A stretch of DNA of 64,000 nucleotides from Pseudoluteimonas sp047602125 (GTDB lineage Bacteria; Pseudomonadota; Gammaproteobacteria; Xanthomonadales; Xanthomonadaceae). The position numbers were made by a program, and so were the translations under genes. Positions 44,213-54,119 of the stretch are shown piece after piece. The stretch spans positions 1,798,001-1,862,000 of the forward strand of contig JASGIB010000001.1 in the NCBI GenBank assembly GCA_047602125.1, read 5' to 3'. The notes below the pieces were generated by a model. That model had not been told where the DNA came from. It did no database searches and saw only the letters and a list, made by a program, of their open reading frames with translations. Positions within the stretch are counted from its first letter, which is position 1. Each line of letters opens with the position of its first letter.

Positions 44213-45511
44213 TCAGGCTTCGACCGGCTCGCGTTCGCGTTCGATCGCCCGCCAGCCGATGTCGTGGCGGTGGAATTCGCCATGCCAGGAAATCCCGGCG
44301 ACGTTGGCGTAGGCGCGGCGTTGCGCCTCGGCCACGGTATCGCCCAGCGCGCACACGCACAGCACGCGGCCGCCGGTGGTGACGGTGCGTCCGCCGAGCA
44401 GCCGCGTCCCGGCATGGAAGACCTTGGTGTCGTCGAGGTCGGGCGCGTCGAACGAATTGACGATGTCGCCGGTGCGCGGCGTGCCGGGATAGCCGGCGGC
44501 GGCCATCACCACGCCGAGCGAGGGGCGCGGATCCCATTGCGCCCGGATCGCATCGAGCCTGCCGTCGATCGCGGCTTCCACCAGATCGAGCAGGTCCGAT
44601 TGCAGGCGCAGCAGCACCGGCTGGGTTTCCGGATCGCCGAAGCGCACGTTGAACTCGATCACCTTCGGCGTGCCGGACTTGTCGATCATTAGCCCGGCGT
44701 AGAGGAAGCCGGTGAACGGCACGCCGTCGCGCTGCATGCCGCGCACCGTGGGCATCACCACTTCGCGCATGACGCGTTCGTGGATTTCCGGGGTGACGAC
44801 CGGCGCGGGTGAATACGCGCCCATGCCGCCGGTGTTGGGGCCGGTGTCGCCGTCGCCGACGCGCTTGTGGTCCTGCGAGGTCGCCATCGGCAGTGCGGTC
44901 TTGCCATCGACCATGGAGATGAAGCTGGCTTCCTCGCCGTCGAGGAATTCCTCGATCACCACGCGCGCACCGGCATCGCCGAAAGCATTGCCTTCGAGCA
45001 TGTCGCGGACCGCGGCTTCGGCCTCGGCCAGCGTCGTCGCCACGATCACGCCCTTGCCCGCGGCGAGACCATCGGCCTTGACCACGATCGGCGCGCCCTT
45101 CTCCCTGACGTAGGCGAGCGCGGCATCGACGTCGGTGTGCACTTCGTAGAAGGCGGTGGGAATGCCGTGGCGCTGCAGGAAATCCTTGGCGAAGGCCTTG
45201 CTGCCTTCCAGCTGTGCGGCCGCGGCGGTCGGGCCGAAGATGCGATGGCCCCTGGCGCGGAACGCATCGACCACGCCCGCGACCAGCGGCTGCTCCGGGC
45301 CGACCACGGTGAGCGCGACGCCTTCGCGTTCGGCCAGCGCGAGCAGGCCGTCGAGGTCGCTCGCGTTCACGTCCACGTTGCGGCATTTGTCTTCGCGCGC
45401 GGTGCCGGCGTTGCCGGGCGCGACCAGGATTTCGTCGACGCGCGGCGATTGCGCCAGCTTCCACGCCAGTGCGTGTTCGCGCCCGCCGGATCCGATGACA
45501 AGGATTTTCAT
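44213..45511 (-). CDS. purD: Phosphoribosylamine-glycine ligase
   Basis: 432-aa ATP-grasp enzyme making GAR in purine synthesis. It begins MKILVIGSGGREHALAWKLA. The ATP-grasp core is EGSKAFAKDFLQRHGIPTA and VVKADGLAAGKGVIVA, with NVRFGDPETQ for Mg-ATP. The position after purH is conserved in relatives. Confidence 0.95.
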   Translation of the reverse strand: MKILVIGSGGREHALAWKLAQSPRVDEILVAPGNAGTAREDKCRNVDVNASDLDGLLALAEREGVALTVVGPEQPLVAGVVDAFRARGHRIFGPTAAAAQLEGSKAFAKDFLQRHGIPTAFYEVHTDVDAALAYVREKGAPIVVKADGLAAGKGVIVATTLAEAEAAVRDMLEGNAFGDAGARVVIEEFLDGEEASFISMVDGKTALPMATSQDHKRVGDGDTGPNTGGMGAYSPAPVVTPEIHERVMREVVMPTVRGMQRDGVPFTGFLYAGLMIDKSGTPKVIEFNVRFGDPETQPVLLRLQSDLLDLVEAAIDGRLDAIRAQWDPRPSLGVVMAAAGYPGTPRTGDIVNSFDAPDLDDTKVFHAGTRLLGGRTVTTGGRVLCVCALGDTVAEAQRRAYANVAGISWHGEFHRHDIGWRAIEREREPVEA

Positions 45512-45624
45512 GGCCTGTACCCGTTTCTGAATGGTTGACCCGCGTGCGCGAAACTAAGGATCTGGAAGCGCGATTCCACGGGTCATGCCTGAACGAACGC
45601 AAGAATCGTGCACAGCCGGCCGCG

Positions 45625-47229
45625 TCAGTGCCGGAAGTGGCGGACCCCGGTGAACACCATCGCCAGGCCGTGTTCGTCCGCGGCGGCGATCACCTCGGCG
45701 TCGCGCATCGAGCCGCCGGGCTGGATCACCGCCTTGATCCCGGCTTCGGCCGCGGCGTCGATGCCGTCGCGGAAGGGAAAAAATGCATCACTGGCCATGA
45801 CCGAACCGGGCACTGCAAGGCCCGCGTCGGCGGCCTTGATGCCGGCGATCCGCGCCGAATAGACCCGGCTCATCTGCCCGGCGCCAATTCCTACCGTGCG
45901 GCTGTCCTTTGCGTAGACGATGGCGTTCGACTTCACGAACTTCGCCACCTTCCACGCGAACAGCAGGTCGGCGAACTGCGCCTCGGTCGGCGCGAGCTTC
46001 GTGACCACCTTCAGGTCGTCGCGGGTCACCACGCGGTCGTCGGCGGTCTGCATCAGCAGGCCGGAGCCGACGCGCTTGGCGTCGATGAAGCCCGGCGACG
46101 GTGGCGCGAACGGAATCCGCAGCACGCGTACGTTCGCCTTCTTCCGGGCGTAGTCGAGCGCGGCATCGTCGTAATCCGGCGCGATCAGCACTTCGACGAA
46201 CTGGCGGTCGAGGATCGCCTTCGCGGTCGCCGCGTCGAGCTTCACGTTGAAGGCGATGATGCCGCCGAACGCGGAGGTCGGGTCGGTCGCGTAGGCCAGT
46301 TCGTAGGCATCGCCCGGCGCCACGCCGACGGCGACGCCGCACGGGTTCGCGTGCTTGACGATGACGCAGGCCGGCGCATCGAACTGGCGCACGCACTCCC
46401 ACGCCGCATCGCTGTCGGCGATGTTGTTGTAGCTGAGTTCCTTGCCCTGCAGCTGTGCGAACGTCGCCAGCGATCCCGGCGCCGGATGCAGGTCGCGGTA
46501 GAACGCGGCCTGCTGGTGCGGGTTCTCGCCGTAGCGCAGGTCCATGACCTTGACGAAGTTGCCGTTCGCCTGCGCCGCGAACGCGCTTCTGTTCTTCGCG
46601 CCTGCGTCGCTGGGTTCGGAAATCGCCGAGAGCACGTCGCTGATGCGCGCGTCGTACTGGGCGACGCGGTTGAACGCGGCCACCGCCAGCGCGAAGCGGG
46701 TCTGCGCCGAGAGCGCGCCATCGTTGGCGTCCAGTTCTTCGACGATGCCCGTGTACTGGTCCGGCGAAGTCGCCACCGCGACCCGCGCGAAGTTCTTCGC
46801 CGCGCTGCGCAGCATCGCCGGGCCGCCGATGTCGATGTTCTCGACCAGTTCGTCGAGCGTGCTGTCGCGATTGGCCGAGACCTTTTCGAAGGGATACAGG
46901 TTCAGCACCAGCAGGTCGATCGGCGCGATGCCGTGCTGCGCCATCACCGCATCGTCGGTGCCGGCGCGGCCGAGCAGGCCGCCATGCACGACCGGGTGAA
47001 GGGTCTTGACCCGGCCGTCCATCATTTCCGGGAAGCCGGTGGCCTCGCTCACGTCCTCCACCGCCAGTCCCGCGTCGCGGATCGCCTTCGCCGTGCCGCC
47101 GGTCGACAGCAATTCCACGCCATGCGCGGCGAGCGCGCGGGCGACGTTGATCAGGCCGGTCTTGTCGGACACGGACAGCAGCGCCCGGCGGATCTTCACG
47201 GGCGCGTGGGGCAGGCGGTCGGAGGTCAT
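45625..47229 (-). CDS. purH: Bifunctional AICAR formyltransferase / IMP cyclohydrolase
   Basis: 534 aa. The N-terminal MGS/IMP-cyclohydrolase domain (residues about 10-200: LLSVSDKTGLINVARALAAH; STGGTAKAI; MMDGRVKTLHP) precedes AICAR transformylase (NPHQQAAFY; KHANPCGVA; the C-terminal FTGVRHFRH). It catalyses the last two steps of IMP synthesis. A 113-bp gap separates it from purD. Confidence 0.95.
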   Translation of the reverse strand: MTSDRLPHAPVKIRRALLSVSDKTGLINVARALAAHGVELLSTGGTAKAIRDAGLAVEDVSEATGFPEMMDGRVKTLHPVVHGGLLGRAGTDDAVMAQHGIAPIDLLVLNLYPFEKVSANRDSTLDELVENIDIGGPAMLRSAAKNFARVAVATSPDQYTGIVEELDANDGALSAQTRFALAVAAFNRVAQYDARISDVLSAISEPSDAGAKNRSAFAAQANGNFVKVMDLRYGENPHQQAAFYRDLHPAPGSLATFAQLQGKELSYNNIADSDAAWECVRQFDAPACVIVKHANPCGVAVGVAPGDAYELAYATDPTSAFGGIIAFNVKLDAATAKAILDRQFVEVLIAPDYDDAALDYARKKANVRVLRIPFAPPSPGFIDAKRVGSGLLMQTADDRVVTRDDLKVVTKLAPTEAQFADLLFAWKVAKFVKSNAIVYAKDSRTVGIGAGQMSRVYSARIAGIKAADAGLAVPGSVMASDAFFPFRDGIDAAAEAGIKAVIQPGGSMRDAEVIAAADEHGLAMVFTGVRHFRH

Positions 47230-47259
47230 GCGGGGGAAAACGCGGGAAAAGAGACGCGA

Positions 47260-47265
47260 ATTATA
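47260..47265 (-). promoter_or_regulatory. -10 box of a probable purH promoter
   Basis: A perfect TATAAT on the (-) strand lies 31 bp upstream of the purH start. No good -35 is visible at the matching distance. Just upstream is a short 'ggcgcccaagcgggcgctcctgcag' palindromic stretch. Confidence 0.5.
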
Positions 47266-47353
47266 GGGCGATCGGCCTTGGCAGGACCGTGGTTGGGCAG
47301 CTCGAACCAGTTGGATCCGTGGCGCCCAAGCGGGCGCTCCTGCAGGGATGGGT

Positions 47354-47623
47354 TCAGGCCAGGCCGTAATCGCGCAGCTTGCGGCGCAGTGTTTCGCGGT
47401 GGATGCCGAGCATGGCCGCGGCGCGGCTCTGGTTGCCGTCGCAGTGCTGCAGCACTTCCCGGAACAGCGGGATCTCGAGTTCGCGCAAGGCGATTTCGTA
47501 CAGGTCGTTGGCGCCGCAGCCGTCGAGGTCGCGCAGGTAGCGCCGCACCGAATTCGCGACGTGGTCGCGCAACGGCGGGCGCGGCGTCGAGCGTTGCGTG
47601 GAATCGGTGCGTTCGGCGTTCAA
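47354..47623 (-). CDS. fis: Fis family DNA-binding protein
   Basis: 89-aa nucleoid-associated regulator. The C-terminal helix-turn-helix (DGNQSRAAAMLGIHRETLRRKL) is typical of Fis, and the N-terminal arm is variable. Its place between the DUF3426 gene and purH matches other Xanthomonadaceae. Confidence 0.88.
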   Translation of the reverse strand: MNAERTDSTQRSTPRPPLRDHVANSVRRYLRDLDGCGANDLYEIALRELEIPLFREVLQHCDGNQSRAAAMLGIHRETLRRKLRDYGLA

Positions 47624-47710
47624 GCGGCGGTCTTCCCCTGCATCGCCGCCGGCGCGCGAGCGTCGACGGGCAGGCAGTCTAGCGCGTGTGCGCGATGCCT
47701 GCCATGCGGC

Positions 47711-48676
47711 TCATCGGAATTCGAACGTGAATGCGGTCACGCGCGGCGAGGGATCGACCACGTCGAACGCGATGCCGGCGACCTGGCCGCTGGCGACGTC
47801 ATTCGCCGTTGGCGTCGTGCCCAGGTATTCGCTCGCGGCGAAATCGCGCGCGGCGATCGCGCGTCCATCCGCGTCGGACAGGACGATGCGCAAACGCGGC
47901 CACGGTTGCGCCCAGAGCGCCTCGTTGCGGAAGCTCGCGCTGATGCGCAACAGGCCCGGCCGTTGCGGATTGGCGCGCACGTCGCGCTGCAGCATGCGCA
48001 GCGCCCGCGGTTCGCGCCATGGCGGCAGCGCACAGCGCAACAGGTTGCAGGTGCGCTGCAGCCACGGCCGCGTCGTGCTGCTTGCCGCGAGCTGGTCGAA
48101 ATCGGATGCGACCACCTGCACCAGCAACAACACGGCGAGGCCGCCGACGATGCTCCATTCGGTGCGCTGCAGGCGGTGTTGCGCGGCGCTAGCCGTGGTC
48201 GGGGTGTTGGCGAAGCTCGGGGTTTTCGAGTGCGGTTCCGGCGGCGCTACGGATACCTCGGGCACGGAATCCACGGGAATTTCCACATTTTCCGACGTTG
48301 CCGCGACTGTTTCCTCGTCGTTGGCGGCATCGCCGGCTTCGACCTCGGCGCGGGCGTCTTCGTCGATGGTCGCGATGCCACTTGCAGGTTCTGCGGTGTC
48401 CGGTTCCGTCGCGTCGATGTCGCCAGGCTGGACTTCGGCGAGATCGTCGAGTTCGACGATGCCGTCGGTTTCGTCGATGGCATGGGTGGCAGTTTCCCGT
48501 GCGGGTTCGGCTGCCGCTTCCATCTCCGGCGTGGCTTCCATCGTCGATTCGATCTCGACCGTCGCATCGGCTTCCGCTTTCGGTTCCGGTTCGACCAGCG
48601 ACACGCCGCAGAACGCGCAGGTCGCGGCGCCCGCCTGGTACGGGGTCGCGCAGACGGGGCAGGCGAATTCGGTCAT
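47711..48676 (-). CDS. Zinc-ribbon and DUF3426 domain membrane protein
   Basis: 321 aa. An N-terminal zinc ribbon (CPVC, then CAFC) precedes a long acidic low-complexity linker (residues about 30-160, rich in Glu, Ala and Thr), one membrane helix (about 174-192) and the periplasmic DUF3426 domain. The family often sits behind prmA; its function is unknown. An alternative ATG lies at 48685. Confidence 0.8.
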   Translation of the reverse strand: MTEFACPVCATPYQAGAATCAFCGVSLVEPEPKAEADATVEIESTMEATPEMEAAAEPARETATHAIDETDGIVELDDLAEVQPGDIDATEPDTAEPASGIATIDEDARAEVEAGDAANDEETVAATSENVEIPVDSVPEVSVAPPEPHSKTPSFANTPTTASAAQHRLQRTEWSIVGGLAVLLLVQVVASDFDQLAASSTTRPWLQRTCNLLRCALPPWREPRALRMLQRDVRANPQRPGLLRISASFRNEALWAQPWPRLRIVLSDADGRAIAARDFAASEYLGTTPTANDVASGQVAGIAFDVVDPSPRVTAFTFEFR

Positions 48677-48704
48677 GCCGTGCATTCAAGCATGGCCTTC
48701 GCCC

Positions 48705-49616
48705 TCATGCTCGCCGCACGCCGTCGATGCGTACCCAGTCGCCGTCGCGTTCCACCTGCAATGCGTCGAACCAGGGCGCGAAGCGTTGCAGCAGTTCGCC
48801 TTCCTGTCCGGCGAGGATGCCGGACATGGCGATGCGGCCGCCGGGCGCGGTGCGTGCGGCCAGCGTGTCCGCGAGCGCGTCGAGCGCCGAAGCGAGGATG
48901 TTGGCGACCACGATGGGATGCGTGCGCACCGGTTCGTCGCGCGGCAGGAACGCATCGATCGCGACGCCGTTGCGCTGCGCGTTGTCGGCGGTGGCGACCA
49001 GCGCCTGCGGATCGTTGTCGACGCCGATCGCGCGCGCCGCACCGAGCTTGAGCGCGGCCAGCGCGAGGATGCCGCTGCCGCAGCCGAAATCGAGCACGTC
49101 GCGGCCCCGCAGTTCGCCGCGTCCGGCCAGCGCATCCAGCCAGCGCAGGCATAGCGCGGTGGTCGGGTGCGTGCCCGAACCGAAGGCCAGGCCCGGGTCG
49201 AGGCGCACGATCGCGGCATCCGGACCCGCGTTCGCAGGCACTTCGTGGTTCCACGGCACGATCCAGGTGCGCGCGCCGAAGCGCATCGGCTGGAAGGTGT
49301 CCAGCCAGGCGCGTTCCCAGTCCTGGTCGTCGATGCGCTCGAACCGCGCCTGCGACCAGTCCAGTTGCGGTTCCGCGGCTTCCAGCGCGGCGAGCAGCGC
49401 CAGCGCATCGGTGTCGCCGTCGAACAGCGCCTGCAACTGCAGTTCGTCCCACAGCGGGGTTTCGCCGACGCCGGGTTCGAAGATCGCCTGTTCGTCGACG
49501 GCATCGAGGTGCGCGTCCTGCAGCGTCACCGACAACGCGCCGGCGTCTTCCAGCGCGCGTTCGATGCGTGGCTGCGCATCGCGGCGGCAGGGCAGTTCGA
49601 GTTGCAGGTAGGGCAT
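48705..49616 (-). CDS. prmA: Ribosomal protein L11 methyltransferase
   Basis: 303-aa SAM-dependent enzyme that trimethylates L11. Motif I is VLDFGCGSGILALAALKLGA, with DNDPQAL for SAM ribose, VVANILASALDAL, and the PrmA N-terminal substrate domain. The conserved AFGSGTHPTT segment is present. Confidence 0.94.
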   Translation of the reverse strand: MPYLQLELPCRRDAQPRIERALEDAGALSVTLQDAHLDAVDEQAIFEPGVGETPLWDELQLQALFDGDTDALALLAALEAAEPQLDWSQARFERIDDQDWERAWLDTFQPMRFGARTWIVPWNHEVPANAGPDAAIVRLDPGLAFGSGTHPTTALCLRWLDALAGRGELRGRDVLDFGCGSGILALAALKLGAARAIGVDNDPQALVATADNAQRNGVAIDAFLPRDEPVRTHPIVVANILASALDALADTLAARTAPGGRIAMSGILAGQEGELLQRFAPWFDALQVERDGDWVRIDGVRRA

Positions 49617-49676
49617 GGGCCGGAAAAGGAAATGGCGCGGAGGTCCGCGCCATTCTCGCAGCTTCGCGGCGCGCGC

Positions 49677-50918
49677 TCAGCCGCCGCCGCCGAGGATCCC
49701 CTTCAGCAGGCCGCGCACGCCGGGCTTCTTCTGTTGCTGCTGCGGCTGGCCGTTCTGCTGTTGCATGCCGCCTAGGTCCATGCCCAGCAGCGCGCTGGCG
49801 GTGGACTTGGTGCGCACGCGCACGTTCCATTCCGGGTTCCACGGCGTCTTCGGGTTCGAGGGCCGCGGCGGCCAGGCGATGTTGGTCTCGGGGCCGTAGG
49901 CGATCATCGTCAGCATGCCCATGCCGCCCATCCCGCCCTGCTGCGCGCTGGCGCCGCTGCTGGCGAAGATGCCCTTGGGCACGGTGCAGCTGGTCGCGGA
50001 CGTCGGCAGCAGCACCTTCTGCTTCAGCCATTTGTCGACGTAGGAACCGGTCAGGTAGTTGAGCAGCTCGCTGCCGGCGCCGGCGACTTCCGAGCTGCTC
50101 CACATCACGAATTCGTGCTGGCTCTTCGCGCCGAACGCGGTGAGGAAATAGGCGCGCGCGCGGTCCACCGGTTGCCAGCTGACGGCGATGGCATCCTCGG
50201 TCTTGCCGCTGCTGCGTAACGCGATCTGCGGCATGAAGTCCGCGTTCTGGTCGAGGTCGAACTTCAGCGAGGCCGGCACGCCGTCGCCGGTGATGCTGTG
50301 CTCGCCCACCATCGAGGAATCGTCGGAGACGCGCTTGGTGTTCTTCTTGTTCGGCCACACCGCGTAGGACGGGGTCGCGTCGATGTCGCGGTCGGGCACG
50401 AACAGGCCGGGCGCCATGCCGCCGCTGCTCTGCATCTGCCCGTCCTTCATCTTGACGTGGAATACCTTGGGTTGGCCCGGGCCCACCGCCGCGCCGCAGC
50501 CCCAGTACTGGTAGAAGGTGACGTTGACATCGACGTTCTTCGGGTCGTACTGGCCGTGTTCGCTGGGCTGCACCACCGGCGGCACCAGCGGCAGCGACTT
50601 GCCGACATCGAGCCCGGCCGGCACGAACTGCGTCGCTTCGACGCCGGGCTTGAGCCCGTTGTACAGCGCGATGTCGAGGTACTTGCCGGTTGCGCCGGGC
50701 ACGCGGCGCGATTCGGGATATCCCTGCGGGCCCTTGTCGCCGCCCATGCGCCGCATCATGAAACCGCCGAGGCCGCCCATGCTCGGCATGCCGGCGAACT
50801 CGTGGGTGGCGACGTTGATGTAGACCTGGGTCTTCGGTCCCTTGCCCTGCTGGCTGGCGGCGGGCAGCGCGACGAGCGCGGTGGCGAGGGCAAGGGCGAG
50901 GATGCGGTGTCGTGGCAT
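49677..50918 (-). CDS. Secreted protein of unknown function
   Basis: 413 aa with a signal peptide (1 to about 22, LVALPAASQ). The mature protein has repeated Gly/Met segments (GMPSMGGLGGFMMRRMGG; GGMGGMGML) and a Gln-rich run before a GGGG end. Many Trp/Tyr residues suggest a beta-rich exported protein. I know no characterised family, although similar proteins occur in Xanthomonadaceae. It is a single gene. Confidence 0.65.
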   Translation of the reverse strand: MPRHRILALALATALVALPAASQQGKGPKTQVYINVATHEFAGMPSMGGLGGFMMRRMGGDKGPQGYPESRRVPGATGKYLDIALYNGLKPGVEATQFVPAGLDVGKSLPLVPPVVQPSEHGQYDPKNVDVNVTFYQYWGCGAAVGPGQPKVFHVKMKDGQMQSSGGMAPGLFVPDRDIDATPSYAVWPNKKNTKRVSDDSSMVGEHSITGDGVPASLKFDLDQNADFMPQIALRSSGKTEDAIAVSWQPVDRARAYFLTAFGAKSQHEFVMWSSSEVAGAGSELLNYLTGSYVDKWLKQKVLLPTSATSCTVPKGIFASSGASAQQGGMGGMGMLTMIAYGPETNIAWPPRPSNPKTPWNPEWNVRVRTKSTASALLGMDLGGMQQQNGQPQQQQKKPGVRGLLKGILGGGG

Positions 50919-50988
50919 GGCGGTGCGATTCCGTCCGGATGGATAACCCCATAAGCGGAAAATCGGGGCGAAAGCGGACATCGCCGCT

Positions 50989-51657
50989 TCAATCCGCCGC
51001 GCGCGACAGCAGCCAATGCTGGCGCCGGCGCAACAAGCGCACGCCACCGTGGAGGTAGTGGATGCTGAAGGCCAGGGTCAGGCCGATCAGCACGAGATGC
51101 CCGCCGCGCCCGAGCATGGCCTGCGGATAACGCTGCACCAGCCACCACGACAGCGCCTGGAAGGCAACCGCGGCCGGCATCATGAAACGGATGTTGAGCC
51201 GCTGGTCGCGGACGATGTCGTCCTGCAGCGCGCGTTCGGAGTCGTCGCGCACGGGGCGTGCATCGCGCAGCACCACGCGCAGGTCCCACGCGTACAGGCC
51301 CCAGACCGCGAGCGCGTAGAGCGCGAACCAGTGCGCGGGCTCCGCGACCTGGGTCAGCGCCACCGCCTCGACCAGGGTCGCGCCGAAGTAGGCGAAGGTG
51401 TGGCCGAACTCCAGCGGCCAGCGGATGAACGAGAGCGTGTGCACCAGCGCGCGCGACCAGAAGATCAGCACCACCAGCAGCCCGGCGAAGATGTAGGGCC
51501 ACGCCTGCCATTGCAGTCGCAGGATCGGCTGCACCGCCGCGCCGGCGAGCACCGCCAGCGCGAGGCCCTGGATGATGCTGATCAGGGTCAGCTCGATGTT
51601 GACGACCACCTCGTCGAGGCGGTCGCGGGCGGCACGGAGTTCGGGTTCCTGCGGCAT
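50989..51657 (-). CDS. Integral membrane protein of unknown function
   Basis: 222 aa with about six hydrophobic helices and Trp/His-rich loops. It starts MPQEPELRAARDRLDEVVVN. No family is recognised. It lies 17 bp downstream of accC on the same strand and may be co-transcribed with the acc genes. Confidence 0.65.
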   Translation of the reverse strand: MPQEPELRAARDRLDEVVVNIELTLISIIQGLALAVLAGAAVQPILRLQWQAWPYIFAGLLVVLIFWSRALVHTLSFIRWPLEFGHTFAYFGATLVEAVALTQVAEPAHWFALYALAVWGLYAWDLRVVLRDARPVRDDSERALQDDIVRDQRLNIRFMMPAAVAFQALSWWLVQRYPQAMLGRGGHLVLIGLTLAFSIHYLHGGVRLLRRRQHWLLSRAAD

Positions 51658-51674
51658 GCACTGCCTCCCGACGG

Positions 51675-53045
51675 TCAGACGATCGACAACGCCTTTTCCT
51701 TGCGCTCGGCCAGCTTCTTCTCGAGGTAATGGATGTTCTGGCCGCCCTGCTGGAAGCCGCCGTCGGCCATGATCCTCTGCTGCAACGGCACGTTGGTCTT
51801 GATGCCGTCGACGATCATCTCGCTCAGCGCGACCTGCATGCGCGCGATCGCGGTCTCGCGGTCGGGCCCATGCACGATCAGCTTGCCGATCATCGAATCG
51901 TAGTTGGACGGCACGCGGTAGCCTTCGTACACATGCGAATCCACGCGCACGCCGGGGCCGCCGGGCGCGTGGAAATGCTGGATCAGGCCGGGCGAGGGCA
52001 GGAAGCTATCCGGATCCTCGGCGTTGATGCGGCATTCGATGGCATGGCCGCGCAGGACGATGTCGCTCTGCTTGATCGAGAGCTTGTTGCCGGCGGCGAT
52101 GCTGAGCTGCTCGCGCACCAGGTCGATGCCGGTCACCAGTTCGGTCACCGGATGTTCCACCTGGATGCGGGTGTTCATCTCGATGAAGTAGAAGCGGCCG
52201 TTCTCGTACAGGAATTCGAAGGTGCCGGCGCCGCGGTAGCCGATGCGGATGCAGGCTTCCACGCAGACCTTGCCGATTTCCGCACGCTGCTCGGGGGTGA
52301 TGCCCGGCGCCGGCGCTTCCTCCACCACCTTCTGGTGCCGGCGCTGCATCGAGCAGTCGCGCTCGCCCAGGTGGATGGCGTTGCCCTGGCCGTCGGCCAG
52401 CACCTGGATCTCCACGTGGCGCGGGTTCTCCAGGAACTTCTCCATGTACACCATGTCGTTGCCGAACGCGGCCTTGGCCTCGGTCTTGGTGGTGGCGATG
52501 GCATTGGTCAGCGCGGCTTCGGTGTGGACCACGCGCATGCCGCGACCGCCGCCGCCGCCCGCGGCCTTGACGATGACCGGATAGCCGATCTCCGCGGCGA
52601 TCTTCACGTTGGTCGCGACGTTGTCGCCGAGCGGGCCGCCGCTGCCGGGCACGCAGGGCACGCCGGCCGACTTCATCGCGCGGATCGCCTCGACCTTGTC
52701 GCCCATCAGGCGGATGGTGTCGGCCTTGGGCCCGATGAAGATGAAACCGCTCTGTTCCACGCGTTCGGCGAAATCCGCGTTCTCGCTGAGGAAGCCGTAG
52801 CCGGGATGGATCGCCTGCGCGTCGGTCACCTCGGCCGCGGCGATGATCGCCGGCATGTTGAGGTAGCTCTCCGCCGATGGCGCCGGGCCGATGCACACCG
52901 ATTCGTCGGCCATCGCCACGTGCTTGAGGTTGCGGTCCACGGTGGAATGCACCGCGACCGTGCGGATGCCGAGTGCGGAGCACGCGCGCAGGATGCGCAG
53001 CGCGATTTCGCCGCGATTGGCGATGACGACCTTGTCGAGCGGCAT
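51675..53045 (-). CDS. accC: Acetyl-CoA carboxylase, biotin carboxylase subunit
   Basis: 456-aa ATP-grasp biotin carboxylase of fatty-acid synthesis. It begins with the family motif VVIANRGEIALRILRA. The Gly-rich lid is KAAGGGGGRGMRVV, the catalytic region is EMNTRIQVEHPVTE, and it ends with a Lys-rich tail. It lies 10 bp after accB. Confidence 0.96.
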   Translation of the reverse strand: MPLDKVVIANRGEIALRILRACSALGIRTVAVHSTVDRNLKHVAMADESVCIGPAPSAESYLNMPAIIAAAEVTDAQAIHPGYGFLSENADFAERVEQSGFIFIGPKADTIRLMGDKVEAIRAMKSAGVPCVPGSGGPLGDNVATNVKIAAEIGYPVIVKAAGGGGGRGMRVVHTEAALTNAIATTKTEAKAAFGNDMVYMEKFLENPRHVEIQVLADGQGNAIHLGERDCSMQRRHQKVVEEAPAPGITPEQRAEIGKVCVEACIRIGYRGAGTFEFLYENGRFYFIEMNTRIQVEHPVTELVTGIDLVREQLSIAAGNKLSIKQSDIVLRGHAIECRINAEDPDSFLPSPGLIQHFHAPGGPGVRVDSHVYEGYRVPSNYDSMIGKLIVHGPDRETAIARMQVALSEMIVDGIKTNVPLQQRIMADGGFQQGGQNIHYLEKKLAERKEKALSIV

Positions 53046-53055
53046 GTCGCGCGCC

Positions 53056-53532
53056 TCAGCCGATCACGAACAGGGGCTGGTCGAACTCCACCGGCTGGCC
53101 GCTTTCGCACTGGATCGCGAGCACGGTGCCGGAGGCGTCGGCCTCGATCGGGTTGAACATCTTCATCGCCTCGATGATGCCCAGCGTGTCGCCGGCCTTG
53201 ACCGCTTGGCCGACGCTGACGAAGGCCGGCTTGTCCGGCGACGGGCTGGAATAGAAGGTACCGACCATCGGCGCGCGCACCACGTGCCCGGCCGGCAGGT
53301 CCTGGGCGGGCGGCTTGGGCGTGCCGCCGGTCGCCGATTCGGTCGGCGAATGCATCGGCATCACCGGGAACGGCGCGGCCGGCGCATGGATCACCGTCGG
53401 CGCGGCATGCACGACCGCGCCGACCGGCGTGCGCGCCAGGCGCACCGATTCCTCGCCTTCCTTGATCTCGATTTCGGCGAGGTTGGATTCCTCGAGCAGG
53501 TCGATCAGCTTCTTGATCTTGCGCAGATCCAT
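53056..53532 (-). CDS. accB: Acetyl-CoA carboxylase, biotin carboxyl carrier protein
   Basis: 158 aa. The N-terminal helix (LRKIKKLIDLLEESNLAEIE), a Pro/Ala-rich linker and a biotinyl domain with the site EAMKM (Lys124). It is a single-copy partner of AccC. Confidence 0.95.
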   Translation of the reverse strand: MDLRKIKKLIDLLEESNLAEIEIKEGEESVRLARTPVGAVVHAAPTVIHAPAAPFPVMPMHSPTESATGGTPKPPAQDLPAGHVVRAPMVGTFYSSPSPDKPAFVSVGQAVKAGDTLGIIEAMKMFNPIEADASGTVLAIQCESGQPVEFDQPLFVIG

Positions 53533-53548
53533 CGATGGAGCCTCTTGG

Positions 53549-53995
53549 TCAAGCCGCGAGCCGCGAGATCGCGGCATCGAGGGCGTAGCGGTAGGAATCG
53601 GAGCCGAAGCCGGCGACCACGCCCGTGGCCAGGTCGCTGAAATAGCTCTGGCGGCGGAACGGTTCGCGGGCGTGCGGATTGGACAGGTGCACTTCAATGA
53701 ACGGAATCGCGACCGCGGACAGGGCATCGCGCAGCGCGACCGAGGTATGGGTGAACGCGGCCGGATTGATCACGATGAAGGACGTTCCATCCGTTTTCGC
53801 GGCCTGGATGCGATCGATCAATGCATCCTCGGCGTTGGACTGGAAGCTTTCCAGCGCATGTCCGGCCTGCCTTGCCCGCTCGGCGAGATCGCCGTCGATC
53901 TCGGCCAGCGTGGCGCGACCATAGACCTCCGGCTCGCGGCTGCCGAGCAGGTTGAGGTTGGGACCGTGCAGGACAAGGATCCGGGCCAAGAGCAA
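53549..53995 (-). CDS. aroQ: 3-dehydroquinate dehydratase, type II
   Basis: 148-aa shikimate-pathway enzyme. HGPNLNLLGSREPEVYG carries the active-site Arg and Tyr, with INPAAFTHTSVALRDAL and EVHLSN. It is first in the aroQ-accB-accC operon, an order conserved across gammaproteobacteria. 53996-54119 upstream is gene-free and should hold the operon promoter, which I cannot pinpoint. Confidence 0.95.
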   Translation of the reverse strand: MLLARILVLHGPNLNLLGSREPEVYGRATLAEIDGDLAERARQAGHALESFQSNAEDALIDRIQAAKTDGTSFIVINPAAFTHTSVALRDALSAVAIPFIEVHLSNPHAREPFRRQSYFSDLATGVVAGFGSDSYRYALDAAISRLAA

Positions 53996-54119
53996 ACCGG
54001 GTCACGGAAAGTGGGCGGGCAGTGTGCGCGCCTCGGCGGCGGCTGTCCAGACAATCCCGTCAAGATCGGCGAACTTTCGCCGCTTCCCCGTTTTTTAATC
54101 GCCTGTTTGAGTGTTCGCT

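Noticed and set aside
45512..45624. A possible small gene or riboswitch between purD and purH
   Set aside because: No reading frame with a start and ribosome site and no purine-riboswitch core are visible in the 113 bp.
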